Positions 43,891 to 53,815 of a DNA stretch of 64,000 nt are shown here, one piece after another; positions within the stretch are counted from its first letter, which is position 1; each line of letters starts with the position of its first letter. Where the stretch lies: positions 23,203 to 87,202 of the forward strand of contig JAILQO010000039.1 in NCBI GenBank assembly GCA_024698925.1. Direction: 5' to 3'. This DNA is from Bacteroidaceae bacterium (lineage in GTDB: Bacteria > Bacteroidota > Bacteroidia > Bacteroidales > Bacteroidaceae). Below the pieces are notes generated by a model. The model was not told the DNA's origin, ran no database searches, and worked only from the letters and a program-made list of their open reading frames with translations. The translations under genes were made by a program, and so were the position numbers.

Positions 43891-44565
43891 ATGGCAAAAA
43901 AACAACAAAATGCAGCTGTCGAGAACATCGAAGCTGTTACAAAAACTGAAGCATTCATTGACAAGTACAAGAAGCACATCGTCTATGGCATCTGCGGCAT
44001 CATCATCATCGCAGCTGCTATCATCGCTTATGTACAATTCATCAGCAAGCCCCGTGCACAGAAGGCTGACGAGGCACTGTTCCGTTGCGAGACTTATTTC
44101 CAGGCTGACAACTACGACAAGGCCCTCAATGGCGACGGTCAGGGTTGCATCGGTTTCCTGAAGGTCATCGACGACTACGGTTGCACCAAGGCTGGTAACC
44201 TGGCCAAGCTCTATGCCGGCATCTGCTACGCACAGACTGACAAATGGCAGGAAGCTGCAGAGATGCTTGAAGACTTCAGCCTGCAGGACGATGCCATCAT
44301 CTCTCCCGCTGCGATTGCAGCCCTCGGTAATGTCTATGCCAACCTCGGCCAAAACGACAAGGCGATCAAGACACTCTTGAAGGCTGCCAAGACTGCTGAC
44401 AACGCAAGCCTCACCCCCACCTTCCTCCTTCAGGCTGGTGAACTCTACGAGGCTGAGGGCAAGCCCGAGAAGGCGCTTGAGCTCTACAAGGAGATCAAGA
44501 AGGACTATGTCAACTCCATGGCTTATCAGGAGATTGACAAGTACATCGAGCGCGTCAGCAAATAA
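43891..44565 (+). CDS. Membrane-anchored TPR protein
   Basis: 224 residues. A short cytoplasmic N-terminus, one membrane helix (about 32-50; [19 protein letters not shown]) and a periplasmic helical part with three to four TPR-like repeats ([22 protein letters not shown], continuing to [16 protein letters not shown] and [18 protein letters not shown]). The arrangement resembles YfgM, an envelope chaperone partner, but homology is uncertain; TPRs usually bind proteins. Its own promoter lies upstream. It precedes ribH by 28 bases. Confidence 0.8.
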   Translation: MAKKQQNAAVENIEAVTKTEAFIDKYKKHIVYGICGIIIIAAAIIAYVQFISKPRAQKADEALFRCETYFQADNYDKALNGDGQGCIGFLKVIDDYGCTKAGNLAKLYAGICYAQTDKWQEAAEMLEDFSLQDDAIISPAAIAALGNVYANLGQNDKAIKTLLKAAKTADNASLTPTFLLQAGELYEAEGKPEKALELYKEIKKDYVNSMAYQEIDKYIERVSK

Positions 44566-44593
44566 GTTAATCCTCCAGATCACCCAACAAGTA

Positions 44594-45079
44594 ATGGCAA
44601 CAGCTTATCACCATCTATCCGACTACGATGCCACCACCGTTCCTTCTGCTGAGGGGATGCGCGTGGGAATCGTCGTGGCTGATTGGAACGACCGCTACAC
44701 CTACTCCATGGCCGATGCCGCCATTGAGACACTCAAGACACACGGAGCCAAGGCTGAGGACATCATCGTCAAGCACGTTCCGGGTAGTTTCGAACTCGTC
44801 TATGGTGCCACGTGGATGGTGGAGCACTTGGAGCTCGACGCTGTCATCGCCATCGGTTGCGTGATTCGTGGGGACACGCCCCATTTCGACTACATTTGCC
44901 AGGGCACCACCCAAGGTCTTGCAGAGCTGAACCTACGTGGTGAGATGCCTGTCATCTACGGCCTCCTGACCTGCAACACACCCGAGCAGGCGGAAGCACG
45001 CACCGGCGGCGTCCTTGGCAATAAAGGTACTGAATGCGCCGTCACAGCCATCAAGATGATTGCCTACGGCGAGGTCTGA
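44594..45079 (+). CDS. ribH: 6,7-dimethyl-8-ribityllumazine synthase
   Basis: 161 residues from ATG 44594; a longer frame upstream only covers the end of the TPR gene. It condenses the two riboflavin precursors to lumazine, the second-last step of riboflavin synthesis, usually as a 60-subunit shell. Marks are [27 protein letters not shown] and [17 protein letters not shown] with the catalytic His. A terminator follows, so TPR-ribH is one unit. Flavin supply matches the flavin-rich Rnf complex in this window, but no direct regulation is visible. Confidence 0.95.
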   Translation: MATAYHHLSDYDATTVPSAEGMRVGIVVADWNDRYTYSMADAAIETLKTHGAKAEDIIVKHVPGSFELVYGATWMVEHLELDAVIAIGCVIRGDTPHFDYICQGTTQGLAELNLRGEMPVIYGLLTCNTPEQAEARTGGVLGNKGTECAVTAIKMIAYGEV

Positions 45080-45129
45080 CAACACCTCCGCGCCACACCA
45101 ACTGCGCGGCCATCACAGGCTAAACCCAT

Positions 45130-45164
45130 AAGCCCGGTCCGCAAGGGCTGGGCTTCTTTTTTTC
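45130..45164 (+). terminator. Terminator hairpin between ribH and smpB
   Basis: AAGCCCGGTCC, loop GCAA, GGGCTGGGCTT, then C and seven T. The T run ends only four bases before the smpB ATG, so it may also control how much smpB is read through or translated. Confidence 0.85.
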
Positions 45165-45168
45165 AACT

Positions 45169-45636
45169 ATGGCAAAAGAAAAACAAAAGACCATCAACAT
45201 CAAGAACCGCAAGGCGGAGTTCGACTACTACCTGATGGAGAAATACACCGCAGGACTCGTCCTCACCGGAACGGAAATCAAAAGTATCCGACTCGGTAAG
45301 GCCAGTCTTGTAGATACGTATTGTACCATCATCGGCGGCGAAGTGTGGATCAAGAACATGAATATTGCCCAGTATTTTTACGGTACCTATAACAATCACG
45401 CTGCACGCCGGGACCGCAAGTTACTGCTCAACCGTCGCGAGATCACACGTCTCCAGAATGCGACCAAGAGTCCGGGCTTCACGATTGTGCCCACGCTCCT
45501 GTTCATAGATGAGAACGGACGTGCCAAGCTGGACATCCATCTGGCCCGCGGTAAGCACACCTACGACAAGCGCGAGACCCTCAAGGAGAAAGAGGACCGT
45601 CGCGCCATCGACCGCCAATTCAAACACAACTTTTAA
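45169..45636 (+). CDS. smpB: SsrA-binding protein SmpB
   Basis: 155 residues. SmpB binds tmRNA and brings it to stalled ribosomes for rescue and tagging. Marks are [35 protein letters not shown] and the basic C-terminal tail [18 protein letters not shown] that enters the mRNA channel. The ATG follows a terminator T-run by four bases, an unusually tight arrangement. It is 3 bases before metH. Confidence 0.95.
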   Translation: MAKEKQKTINIKNRKAEFDYYLMEKYTAGLVLTGTEIKSIRLGKASLVDTYCTIIGGEVWIKNMNIAQYFYGTYNNHAARRDRKLLLNRREITRLQNATKSPGFTIVPTLLFIDENGRAKLDIHLARGKHTYDKRETLKEKEDRRAIDRQFKHNF

Positions 45637-45639
45637 GCG

Positions 45640-48378
<2,739 letters not shown>

Positions 48379-48412
48379 ACCAAGATATCGGACAACTATA
48401 AATCGTTAAGAG

Positions 48413-48952
48413 ATGAAGTTACCTACCATCCCCGAGGCCCAAATCATAGAGGCTGCCGCAGCAGGCATGGATTCGTTCCTGCAGCGCATTACCGATGCCA
48501 TTCTCGATGCCATTGGCGGCGAGTTGAACGCCGAGAGCATGTCCCGCCTCAATGGCGATCAGATCACACTCCTCGCCTATCATTTCCTGCGCAAGGAAGT
48601 GATGGACGGCGGCTTTGTCCAGCTCATCCATAATGGCTATGGTCCCTTCATCTTCCTCAATCCCTTCGCCAAGGCCATCCGTCTGTGGGGCGAAGCGCTG
48701 GAAGGGCCCAATCCCTTACACGATTTTTCCAAGCTGATTTACAAGGGTCGCAAGCTCTTCGAGGAATATGGTGATGAGCTTACGCGTCCGTGCTCCGACG
48801 AGGAGTTCATGGCATTGTTTGAGCAATATCCCGCCTTCGATGACCTCGACGATACGTTTGTAGAAGCCGAGGAGGACATCACCGCAGCCATTGCACTCTA
48901 CGTTGATGCCCACCTCAGCGATTTTGTCAGCGTCCTTTCTCAGGAATCTTAA
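48413..48952 (+). CDS. DMP19/DUF4375-like acidic protein
   Basis: 179 residues, strongly acidic (many Asp/Glu in the last 70 residues: EEFMALFEQYPAFDDLDD, EAEEDITAA). The block LLAYHFLRKEVMDGGFVQLI and NGYGPFIFLN fits the DUF4375 family, whose Neisseria member DMP19 imitates DNA and titrates a repressor. Such mimicry cannot be shown from sequence alone. It lies 34 bases after metH and ends 2 bases from the convergent tilS stop. Confidence 0.75.
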   Translation: MKLPTIPEAQIIEAAAAGMDSFLQRITDAILDAIGGELNAESMSRLNGDQITLLAYHFLRKEVMDGGFVQLIHNGYGPFIFLNPFAKAIRLWGEALEGPNPLHDFSKLIYKGRKLFEEYGDELTRPCSDEEFMALFEQYPAFDDLDDTFVEAEEDITAAIALYVDAHLSDFVSVLSQES

Positions 48953-48954
48953 TC

Positions 48955-50331
48955 TTACAGCAACGTGAGCGTCATGACATGGCGCGTGTGCTCGTCCACC
49001 TCATAGCCGGCCGCCGCCCTGAGTCCTGTGACCCATGCGATGCGCTCTCCGCTGATGACCAGCAACTGTTGTTCCTTCTCAAAGAGCGAGCGCTTGCAGT
49101 CCGTGAGATAGTCACTCACCAAGCGTGTGCCTGCCATCCCGAAGGGCTGAAAGCGGTCACCTTCGCGCACGGGTCTGAGGCACAGCGGCAACGTCAGTTT
49201 TTCCAAGTCGAAACACACCGTTTGCGCCTCGCGCGGAATCTCGTAGGTCGTGGGGTCTATGGCCTGACGACGGATCAGGAGGCGTAGCCCGTGCGGTCCC
49301 TCGTAGAGACCGTCCAACGGCAAGAAGATACCATCTGCTGCCTTCGCGGCAGCATCGGATGGTGCGGCCTCCTGCATCAGCAGTCGTCCGCGGTCGCGTA
49401 GCAACCTGTTCCCCTTTCGGCTTTCCCAGAGTTTACCGGAGTCACCCTCCATCGTCTCATGCACCTCACGCACCTGCTCAGGCGTGAATCCTTGCGGATG
49501 CAGCAGTTCGTGCAGCACCGTCTGCGATGCCGTAGCCTGCTTCAAGGCCGCCACGGAGAGACTACCGTCAGCACCTTGCACATCACGTTGAATCTTCTCC
49601 ACTGCCTCATTGTACAGCGCTTCGGCCTCTGTGAGGCGCACCGCCGTCTCTGCTAATGTCTCGCGGACTCGCGGATTCATCTCCTCCATCAGCGGCAGAA
49701 GCTGCAAGCGTATCTTGTTGCGCAATGCCGCATCAGGATCCAGGTTTGTGGCATCCGTGACCCACGTCTGCTCGCGCTCCGTCAGCCACGCTTCAATCTC
49801 CACACGCGACATCGCCAGCAACGGACGGACCACCTTCAGCGTCTTCCCCGTCTCCGGCTTCAGTTCCGTGACTGGTCTGATACCCGTTAGGCCGTGAATA
49901 CCCGTGCCACGCACCAGATTCATCAGCAGTGTCTCGATATTGTCATCACGATGGTGCGCTACGCACAACGCCTGTGCGCCCTCCGCAGCAGCCACCTCGG
50001 CAAACCACTGATAGCGCAAGTCGCGCGCCGCCATCTCAATGCTGACGCCATGACGCTGCGCATAGCTACGTGTCCGGAAATGCTTTACGCTCAAAGGTAT
50101 CTGCTGAGCACGACACAGGCGACGGCAAAACGCCTCGTCCGCATCGCTGGCCGTGCCACGCAGTTCAAAATTGCAATGCAGCGCATGAACGGGATAGCCT
50201 AGTTCATGCAGCATCAGCAACAGGCAAACGCTGTCAGCACCGCCGCTGAGTGCCACGAGCAAAGCATCGCCGTCCTTCGTGATGGAGGCCGAAGAGAGGA
50301 ATGTATGAATCGAATTCATCTGAAAAGGCAT
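48955..50331 (-). CDS. tilS: tRNA(Ile)-lysidine synthetase
   Basis: 458 residues. TilS modifies C34 of the AUA-reading tRNA-Ile to lysidine, an essential step. The PP-loop motif SGGADSVCLL lies near residue 30. HCNFELRGTASDADEAFCR and AHHRDDNIETLLMNLVRG are family blocks. The C-terminal substrate-binding domains (FEKEQQLLVISGERIAWVTGLR) are complete. A second Met (residue 5) is an alternative start. It is divergent from the tRNA-Cys gene with 109 bases between. Confidence 0.93.
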   Translation of the reverse strand: MPFQMNSIHTFLSSASITKDGDALLVALSGGADSVCLLLMLHELGYPVHALHCNFELRGTASDADEAFCRRLCRAQQIPLSVKHFRTRSYAQRHGVSIEMAARDLRYQWFAEVAAAEGAQALCVAHHRDDNIETLLMNLVRGTGIHGLTGIRPVTELKPETGKTLKVVRPLLAMSRVEIEAWLTEREQTWVTDATNLDPDAALRNKIRLQLLPLMEEMNPRVRETLAETAVRLTEAEALYNEAVEKIQRDVQGADGSLSVAALKQATASQTVLHELLHPQGFTPEQVREVHETMEGDSGKLWESRKGNRLLRDRGRLLMQEAAPSDAAAKAADGIFLPLDGLYEGPHGLRLLIRRQAIDPTTYEIPREAQTVCFDLEKLTLPLCLRPVREGDRFQPFGMAGTRLVSDYLTDCKRSLFEKEQQLLVISGERIAWVTGLRAAAGYEVDEHTRHVMTLTLL

Positions 50332-50392
50332 ATTATCAAAGGGTCATTTTATATAAATAACGGAGAAAATGGAAAAAAGTTGTGTAAAAGGC

Positions 50393-50422
50393 TTGCTAAT
50401 TCAAAAAAATGACGTACCTTTG
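50393..50422 (+). promoter_or_regulatory. Promoter of tRNA-Cys
   Basis: TTG at 50393-50395, a 19-base spacer, TACCTTTG at 50415-50422, in consensus spacing, 18 bases before the tRNA. Confidence 0.7.
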
Positions 50423-50440
50423 CAACCGCAAATCCAAAAT

Positions 50441-50515
50441 GGTGCCTTGGATGAGTGGCTTAGTCAACGGTCTGCAAAACCGTCTACAGCAGTTCGAATC
50501 TGCTAGGCACCTCCA
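50441..50515 (+). tRNA. tRNA-Cys (anticodon GCA) with encoded CCA
   Basis: Acceptor stem GGTGCCT (50441-50447) pairs with AGGCACC (50505-50511). The anticodon arm ACGGT-CTGCAAA-ACCGT gives GCA. The T arm AGCAG-TTCGAAT-CTGCT is canonical. Discriminator T and CCA are encoded at 50512-50515. Terminator follows. Confidence 0.93.
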
Positions 50516-50521
50516 GAAGAC

Positions 50522-50560
50522 AGCGCCCCGCAACACTCGTTGCAGGGCGCTCTTCTTTTT
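50522..50560 (+). terminator. Terminator of tRNA-Cys
   Basis: AGCGCCCCGCAAC and GTTGCAGGGCGCT form a long stem (one mismatch) with loop ACTC, followed by a T-rich tail CTTCTTTTT. Confidence 0.85.
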
Positions 50561-50574
50561 CTAAGAACCTTAAG

Positions 50575-50750
50575 GTTTAATGGGAACATTGGTCAACCTA
50601 ATATGGGGCATTAAGCCGCCTCAAACGGGGCATTTAGTTACCTCATTTAGGAACGGCCCTGGAGGCAAACCATCGCGTGCCTTGAGGCAGATGATTGTGC
50701 GCCTAGAGGCAGACAATCATTTGCCTCCAGCCAAATCAAAATGCAAAAGT
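50575..50750. repeat. 22-bp phased array B, inverted copy of array A
   Basis: GGGGCATT at 50605 and 50627, CCTCA at 50619 and 50641, AGGCA at 50663, 50685 and 50707: all 22 bases apart. The run 50580-50750 matches the complement of 12166-12341 at nearly 90 percent, starting directly behind the tRNA-Cys terminator. The two copies diverge after about 50750. Confidence 0.85.
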
Positions 50751-50797
50751 TCGCGCACACACCTCGTATTTCAGACTAAAAGCACGGTCTTTCATCC

Positions 50798-50863
50798 GCT
50801 CCGACCTGACCAGCCATCAGCTCCGACCTGACCCGCCTTTAGCTCCGACCTGATTGATACCCG
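50798..50863. repeat. Three 22-bp units with core GCTCCGACCTGA
   Basis: The 12-base core starts at 50798, 50820 and 50842. It is the complement of the TCAGGTCGGAGC units at 10187-10252. The following 50864-51025 has only a small inverted repeat (GATTGAC 50932-50938, GTCAATC 50944-50950); no gene is seen there. Confidence 0.85.
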
Positions 50864-51025
50864 TCTTTCCCCTGCACTACAGAACCATTCCCGCCCTTCG
50901 CAGAAGAGGTCTGCGTCGGCCGCTCGGGGCTGATTGACATCTAGTCAATCATCTTGTCCCTCGCTACCACCAGTCCTCATGCCACGGACCATCGGGGATG
51001 CGTATGTTAGCTGTTATAAATTAAA

Positions 51026-51067
51026 AGGAGGGCGGTGCATCCGTCGTAACGGAAACGCCGCCCTCCT
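51026..51067 (-). terminator. Strong hairpin terminator after a gene remnant
   Basis: AGGAGGGCGG (51026-51035) pairs with CCGCCCTCCT (51058-51067). On the minus strand TTTTAATTTA follows, so it ends leftward transcripts, now only from a gene fragment. Confidence 0.7.
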
Positions 51068-51111
51068 GTTTATTCTCACAACGGGATAGCTCCGATGCGA
51101 GATGGGGTTAT

Positions 51112-51237
51112 TTATGACTCCGGCGTCATGTACACCGTAATATCGTAGTACTGACCGTTGGTGAAGGTGACATTAGACTGCGAGGAAGTATAAATATCCA
51201 AGAGCGCAAGCACGAAACGACAACTTTCCGTAGGCCT
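51112..51237 (-). pseudogene. C-terminal gene remnant
   Basis: On the minus strand about 42 codons run to TAA at 51112-51114 (FVLALLDIYTSSQSNVTFTN, QYYDITVYMTPES). The sequence has protein-like composition, a proper stop and a strong terminator behind it, but no start; it is cut off where the promoter of the SGNH gene begins. It looks like the tail of a beta-sandwich type surface protein; the family is not identified. Confidence 0.5.
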
Positions 51238-51240
51238 TTT

Positions 51241-51272
51241 TTTGGCGTTTCAGAAAGAAAAGTGTACCTTTG
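51241..51272 (+). promoter_or_regulatory. Promoter of the SGNH esterase gene
   Basis: TTTG at 51241-51244, a 20-base spacer and TACCTTTG at 51265-51272 match the consensus; ATG 51301 is 29 bases downstream. Confidence 0.75.
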
Positions 51273-51300
51273 CGGCCGTAAAACTCAACAAAAAGATGAT

Positions 51301-52980
51301 ATGAGAAAGCACTTTCTATCTCTATTCGCACTGATGGCGATCGGTAGCGCCACTGCTGTGCAAGCCCAGCAGAATGAATACAAGCCCATGGACGATGTGA
51401 ACAAGGTCGTGGACCTCACCCTCGACAGCCTGGAGAAGGTGAAGACAGCGAGACCGCAGGCGGGCAGCAGTCGCAAGGGTGACAACCCCGTGCTGTTCCT
51501 GGTCGGCAATTCCACAATGCGCACGGGCACCAAGGGCAATGGCGACAACGGTCAGTGGGGATGGGGATTTTATGAACATCAATACTTCGACGAGAGCCGC
51601 ATCACCGTGGAGAATCAGGCGTTAGGCGGCACCAGCTCGCGTACATTCTACAACCAGCTGTGGCCCGACGTGAAGAAGGGGATCAAGCCTGGTGACTGGG
51701 TCATCATTGAGCTGGGACATAACGACAATGGCCCCTTCGACAGTGGCCGCTGTCGTGCCACCATACGTGGCATCTCGGCAACGGACACGCTGGTCGTAAC
51801 ACTCAAGGAAGGGCCCAACAAGGGACAGACGGAGACGGTATATAGCTACGGCGAGTACATGCGACGCTTTGTGCGAGAGGCAAGGGCGCTGGGAGCACAT
51901 CCCATCCTGATGAGTTTGACGCCGAGGAAAAGAAGCCTCACCCCCGACCCCTCTCTCGTGGGAGAGGGGAGTTGGGAGCCGGTGCGCGTAGCAGATACGT
52001 TTGGTGGCTGGGCTCGTGAAATCGCGGAGGAACTGAATGTGCCGTTCATTGATTTGAACGAGATTTCTGCTAAGAAGTACGAGCAGATGTCATCCTGGAA
52101 ACTGAACTACCACTTCTATCTCGACAATATCCACACGAGCAAGTTCGGTGCTGAACTGAATGCGCGCAACGCCGCCGAAGGTATCATGGCATGCCAGCAT
52201 CCTGAGCTGAAACCGCTGCAGGCCATGATGCAGAATATCGCCTTGCCCACAACGGGCGTTAAGCGCGAAAAGGGAAAGCCCGTCGTGTTTATCACGGGAG
52301 ATTCCACTGTGAAGAATACGGACAGAGATTCCACAGGAATGTGGGGTTGGGGCTCGCAGGCCTGGCGCATCTTCGATGAGAATAAAATCACCTATATCAA
52401 CTGCGCACAGGCAGGACGCAGCTGCCGCACCTACCTGCGCGAAGGACGATGGGAGAAGGTGTATAACGACCTGCAGCCTGGCGACTTCGTACTCATCCAA
52501 TTCGGGCACAACGACATCGGCGAGCTGCATCGCGGCAAGCACCGTGGAGACATTCCTGGCGTAGCAGATACAAGCTGCGTAAGCCGTGTCGTACTGCAGA
52601 ACGAGGCCTATAATGAGGTGGTCTATAGCTTTGGCTGGTATCTCAAGAAAATGATTGATGACTGCCGCGAGAAAGGTGCTACACCCATCCTGGTCAGCCT
52701 GACGCCACGCAACGAATGGCCCGACGGTAAGATAGAGCGCCGCAACGACAGCTACGGGCAATGGTACCGTGCCGTAGCCGAAGAGACGGGAACGACGCTG
52801 GTAGATCTCCATAACATCACCGCAGATGCGCTGGACGGTATTGGGCAGGAAGCTGCGAAGAATTATTACTACGGAGACCACACCCACACCTCGCTGAAGG
52901 GTGCCCGACTGAACGCCCTCGGCATCGCCATCGGCTTGAAACGCGCCAAGAGCAAGCTGGCAGATTATCTGGTGCCCTAA
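51301..52980 (+). CDS. Secreted protein with two tandem SGNH esterase domains (CE12-like)
   Basis: 559 residues from ATG 51301, which begins the signal peptide (MRKHFLSLFALMAIG to VQAQQ). Domain 1 (about 55-320): VGNSTMRTG nucleophile block, GGTSSRTF, IELGHNDNG, and DNIHTSKFG with the catalytic Asp/His. Domain 2 (about 325-555): TGDSTVKNT, AGRSCRTY, IQFGHNDIG, GDHTHTSLKG. Both resemble rhamnogalacturonan acetylesterases, which remove acetyl groups from pectin. Domain 1 has Asn for the usual Asp before the nucleophile Ser. A palindromic insert encodes LTPDPSLVGEGS near residues 214-226 of domain 1. Substrate is inferred from family only. Confidence 0.88.
   Translation: MRKHFLSLFALMAIGSATAVQAQQNEYKPMDDVNKVVDLTLDSLEKVKTARPQAGSSRKGDNPVLFLVGNSTMRTGTKGNGDNGQWGWGFYEHQYFDESRITVENQALGGTSSRTFYNQLWPDVKKGIKPGDWVIIELGHNDNGPFDSGRCRATIRGISATDTLVVTLKEGPNKGQTETVYSYGEYMRRFVREARALGAHPILMSLTPRKRSLTPDPSLVGEGSWEPVRVADTFGGWAREIAEELNVPFIDLNEISAKKYEQMSSWKLNYHFYLDNIHTSKFGAELNARNAAEGIMACQHPELKPLQAMMQNIALPTTGVKREKGKPVVFITGDSTVKNTDRDSTGMWGWGSQAWRIFDENKITYINCAQAGRSCRTYLREGRWEKVYNDLQPGDFVLIQFGHNDIGELHRGKHRGDIPGVADTSCVSRVVLQNEAYNEVVYSFGWYLKKMIDDCREKGATPILVSLTPRNEWPDGKIERRNDSYGQWYRAVAEETGTTLVDLHNITADALDGIGQEAAKNYYYGDHTHTSLKGARLNALGIAIGLKRAKSKLADYLVP
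51936..51972. repeat. Palindromic element inside the SGNH gene
   Basis: CCCCTCTC (51948-51955) and GAGAGGGG (51962-51969) form an 8-bp stem with a 6-base loop; translated as LTPDPSLVGEGS. I know this peptide type (LTPDPSPxGEGS) from dispersed palindromes in frame in many bacterial genes. Confidence 0.7.
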
Positions 52981-53014
52981 GCGAGAAGTCAACATTTAAT
53001 GAATAAAGTTTATA

Positions 53015-53081
53015 CCGTTTACACAATAAACGGCTCTTGCGCGCGTTATTAATAAGGTTATGCTTAAAAATACGCGCAAGA
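53015..53081 (+). other. Two hairpins in the ruvA leader
   Basis: CCGTTT (53015-53020) with AAACGG (53028-53033), then TCTTGCGCG (from 53035) with CGCGCAAGA (53073-53081). They fill the gap between the SGNH stop and ruvA ATG 53085; a role as a weak terminator or leader structure is possible. Confidence 0.45.
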
Positions 53082-53084
53082 ACT

Positions 53085-53690
53085 ATGATTGAATATATCC
53101 GCGGCTCCATTGCTGATCTCACTCCTACCCTCGCCGTTCTGGACGCCAATGGCGTCGGTTACGGCTTGAGTATCAGCCTCAACACGTACACCGCCATTCA
53201 GGGTCTGAGTGGCGATGTGAAGTTATATGTCTATGAGAGCATCCGTGAAGATGCCTACCAGCTATGGGGCTTCGCCACGAAAGTGGAGCGCGAGCTGTTC
53301 CTGCTGCTGAACACCGTGAGCGGTGTCGGTGGCCAGAGCGCCCGCGTCATCTTGAGTTCCATGACACCACGCGAATTGTGTGATGCCATCAGTCGTGGCG
53401 ACGAGCGTCTGTTGAAGTCCGCCAAAGGCGTAGGCGGCAAGACGGCACAGCGCATCATCGTTGAACTGAAGGACAAGATTGTAGCCCTCGGCATCGATGC
53501 TGCTGCGGGAGCGCCTTCGGCACAGCCCGTAACAGCAGCCAACAAAGAAGTACAGGACGAGGCGGTGGCCGCGCTGACCATGCTCGGCTTCTCCCCCGCC
53601 CCCTCACAGAAAGCGGTACTGGCTATCCTGCGCGCGGAGCCGGATGCCAATGTGGAACGGGTAATCAAGTTGGCGTTGAAGATGCTCTGA
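53085..53690 (+). CDS. ruvA: Holliday junction DNA helicase subunit RuvA
   Basis: 201 residues from ATG 53085 ([14 protein letters not shown]). RuvA binds four-way junctions and directs the RuvB motor. An N-terminal OB fold is followed by two helix-hairpin-helix motifs ([16 protein letters not shown] and [16 protein letters not shown]) and a C-terminal three-helix part that contacts RuvB ([12 protein letters not shown]). The linker is Ala-rich. sprA lies 25 bases downstream, an order known in other Bacteroidota. Confidence 0.95.
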   Translation: MIEYIRGSIADLTPTLAVLDANGVGYGLSISLNTYTAIQGLSGDVKLYVYESIREDAYQLWGFATKVERELFLLLNTVSGVGGQSARVILSSMTPRELCDAISRGDERLLKSAKGVGGKTAQRIIVELKDKIVALGIDAAAGAPSAQPVTAANKEVQDEAVAALTMLGFSPAPSQKAVLAILRAEPDANVERVIKLALKML

Positions 53691-53691
53691 A

Positions 53692-53815
53692 GAGTGAAAA
53701 GTGAAAGAGTGAAAAGTGAAAAATAAGGTTTTCCTTTTAGAAAATATTTTCCGCAGGCATAACAGCTTGCGAAAGATTCTTTTATTTTTCACTCTCTCAT
53801 TTTTCACTTTTCATT
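53692..53815. repeat. AGTGAAAA-type repeats around the sprA start
   Basis: AGTGAAAA words repeat four times at 53696-53722 and reappear inverted as TTTTTCACT and TTTTTCACTTTTCA at 53788-53812. The second half is translated as FFTLSFFTFHFAAFAQ, the hydrophobic core and cleavage region of the SprA signal peptide. Confidence 0.6.
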
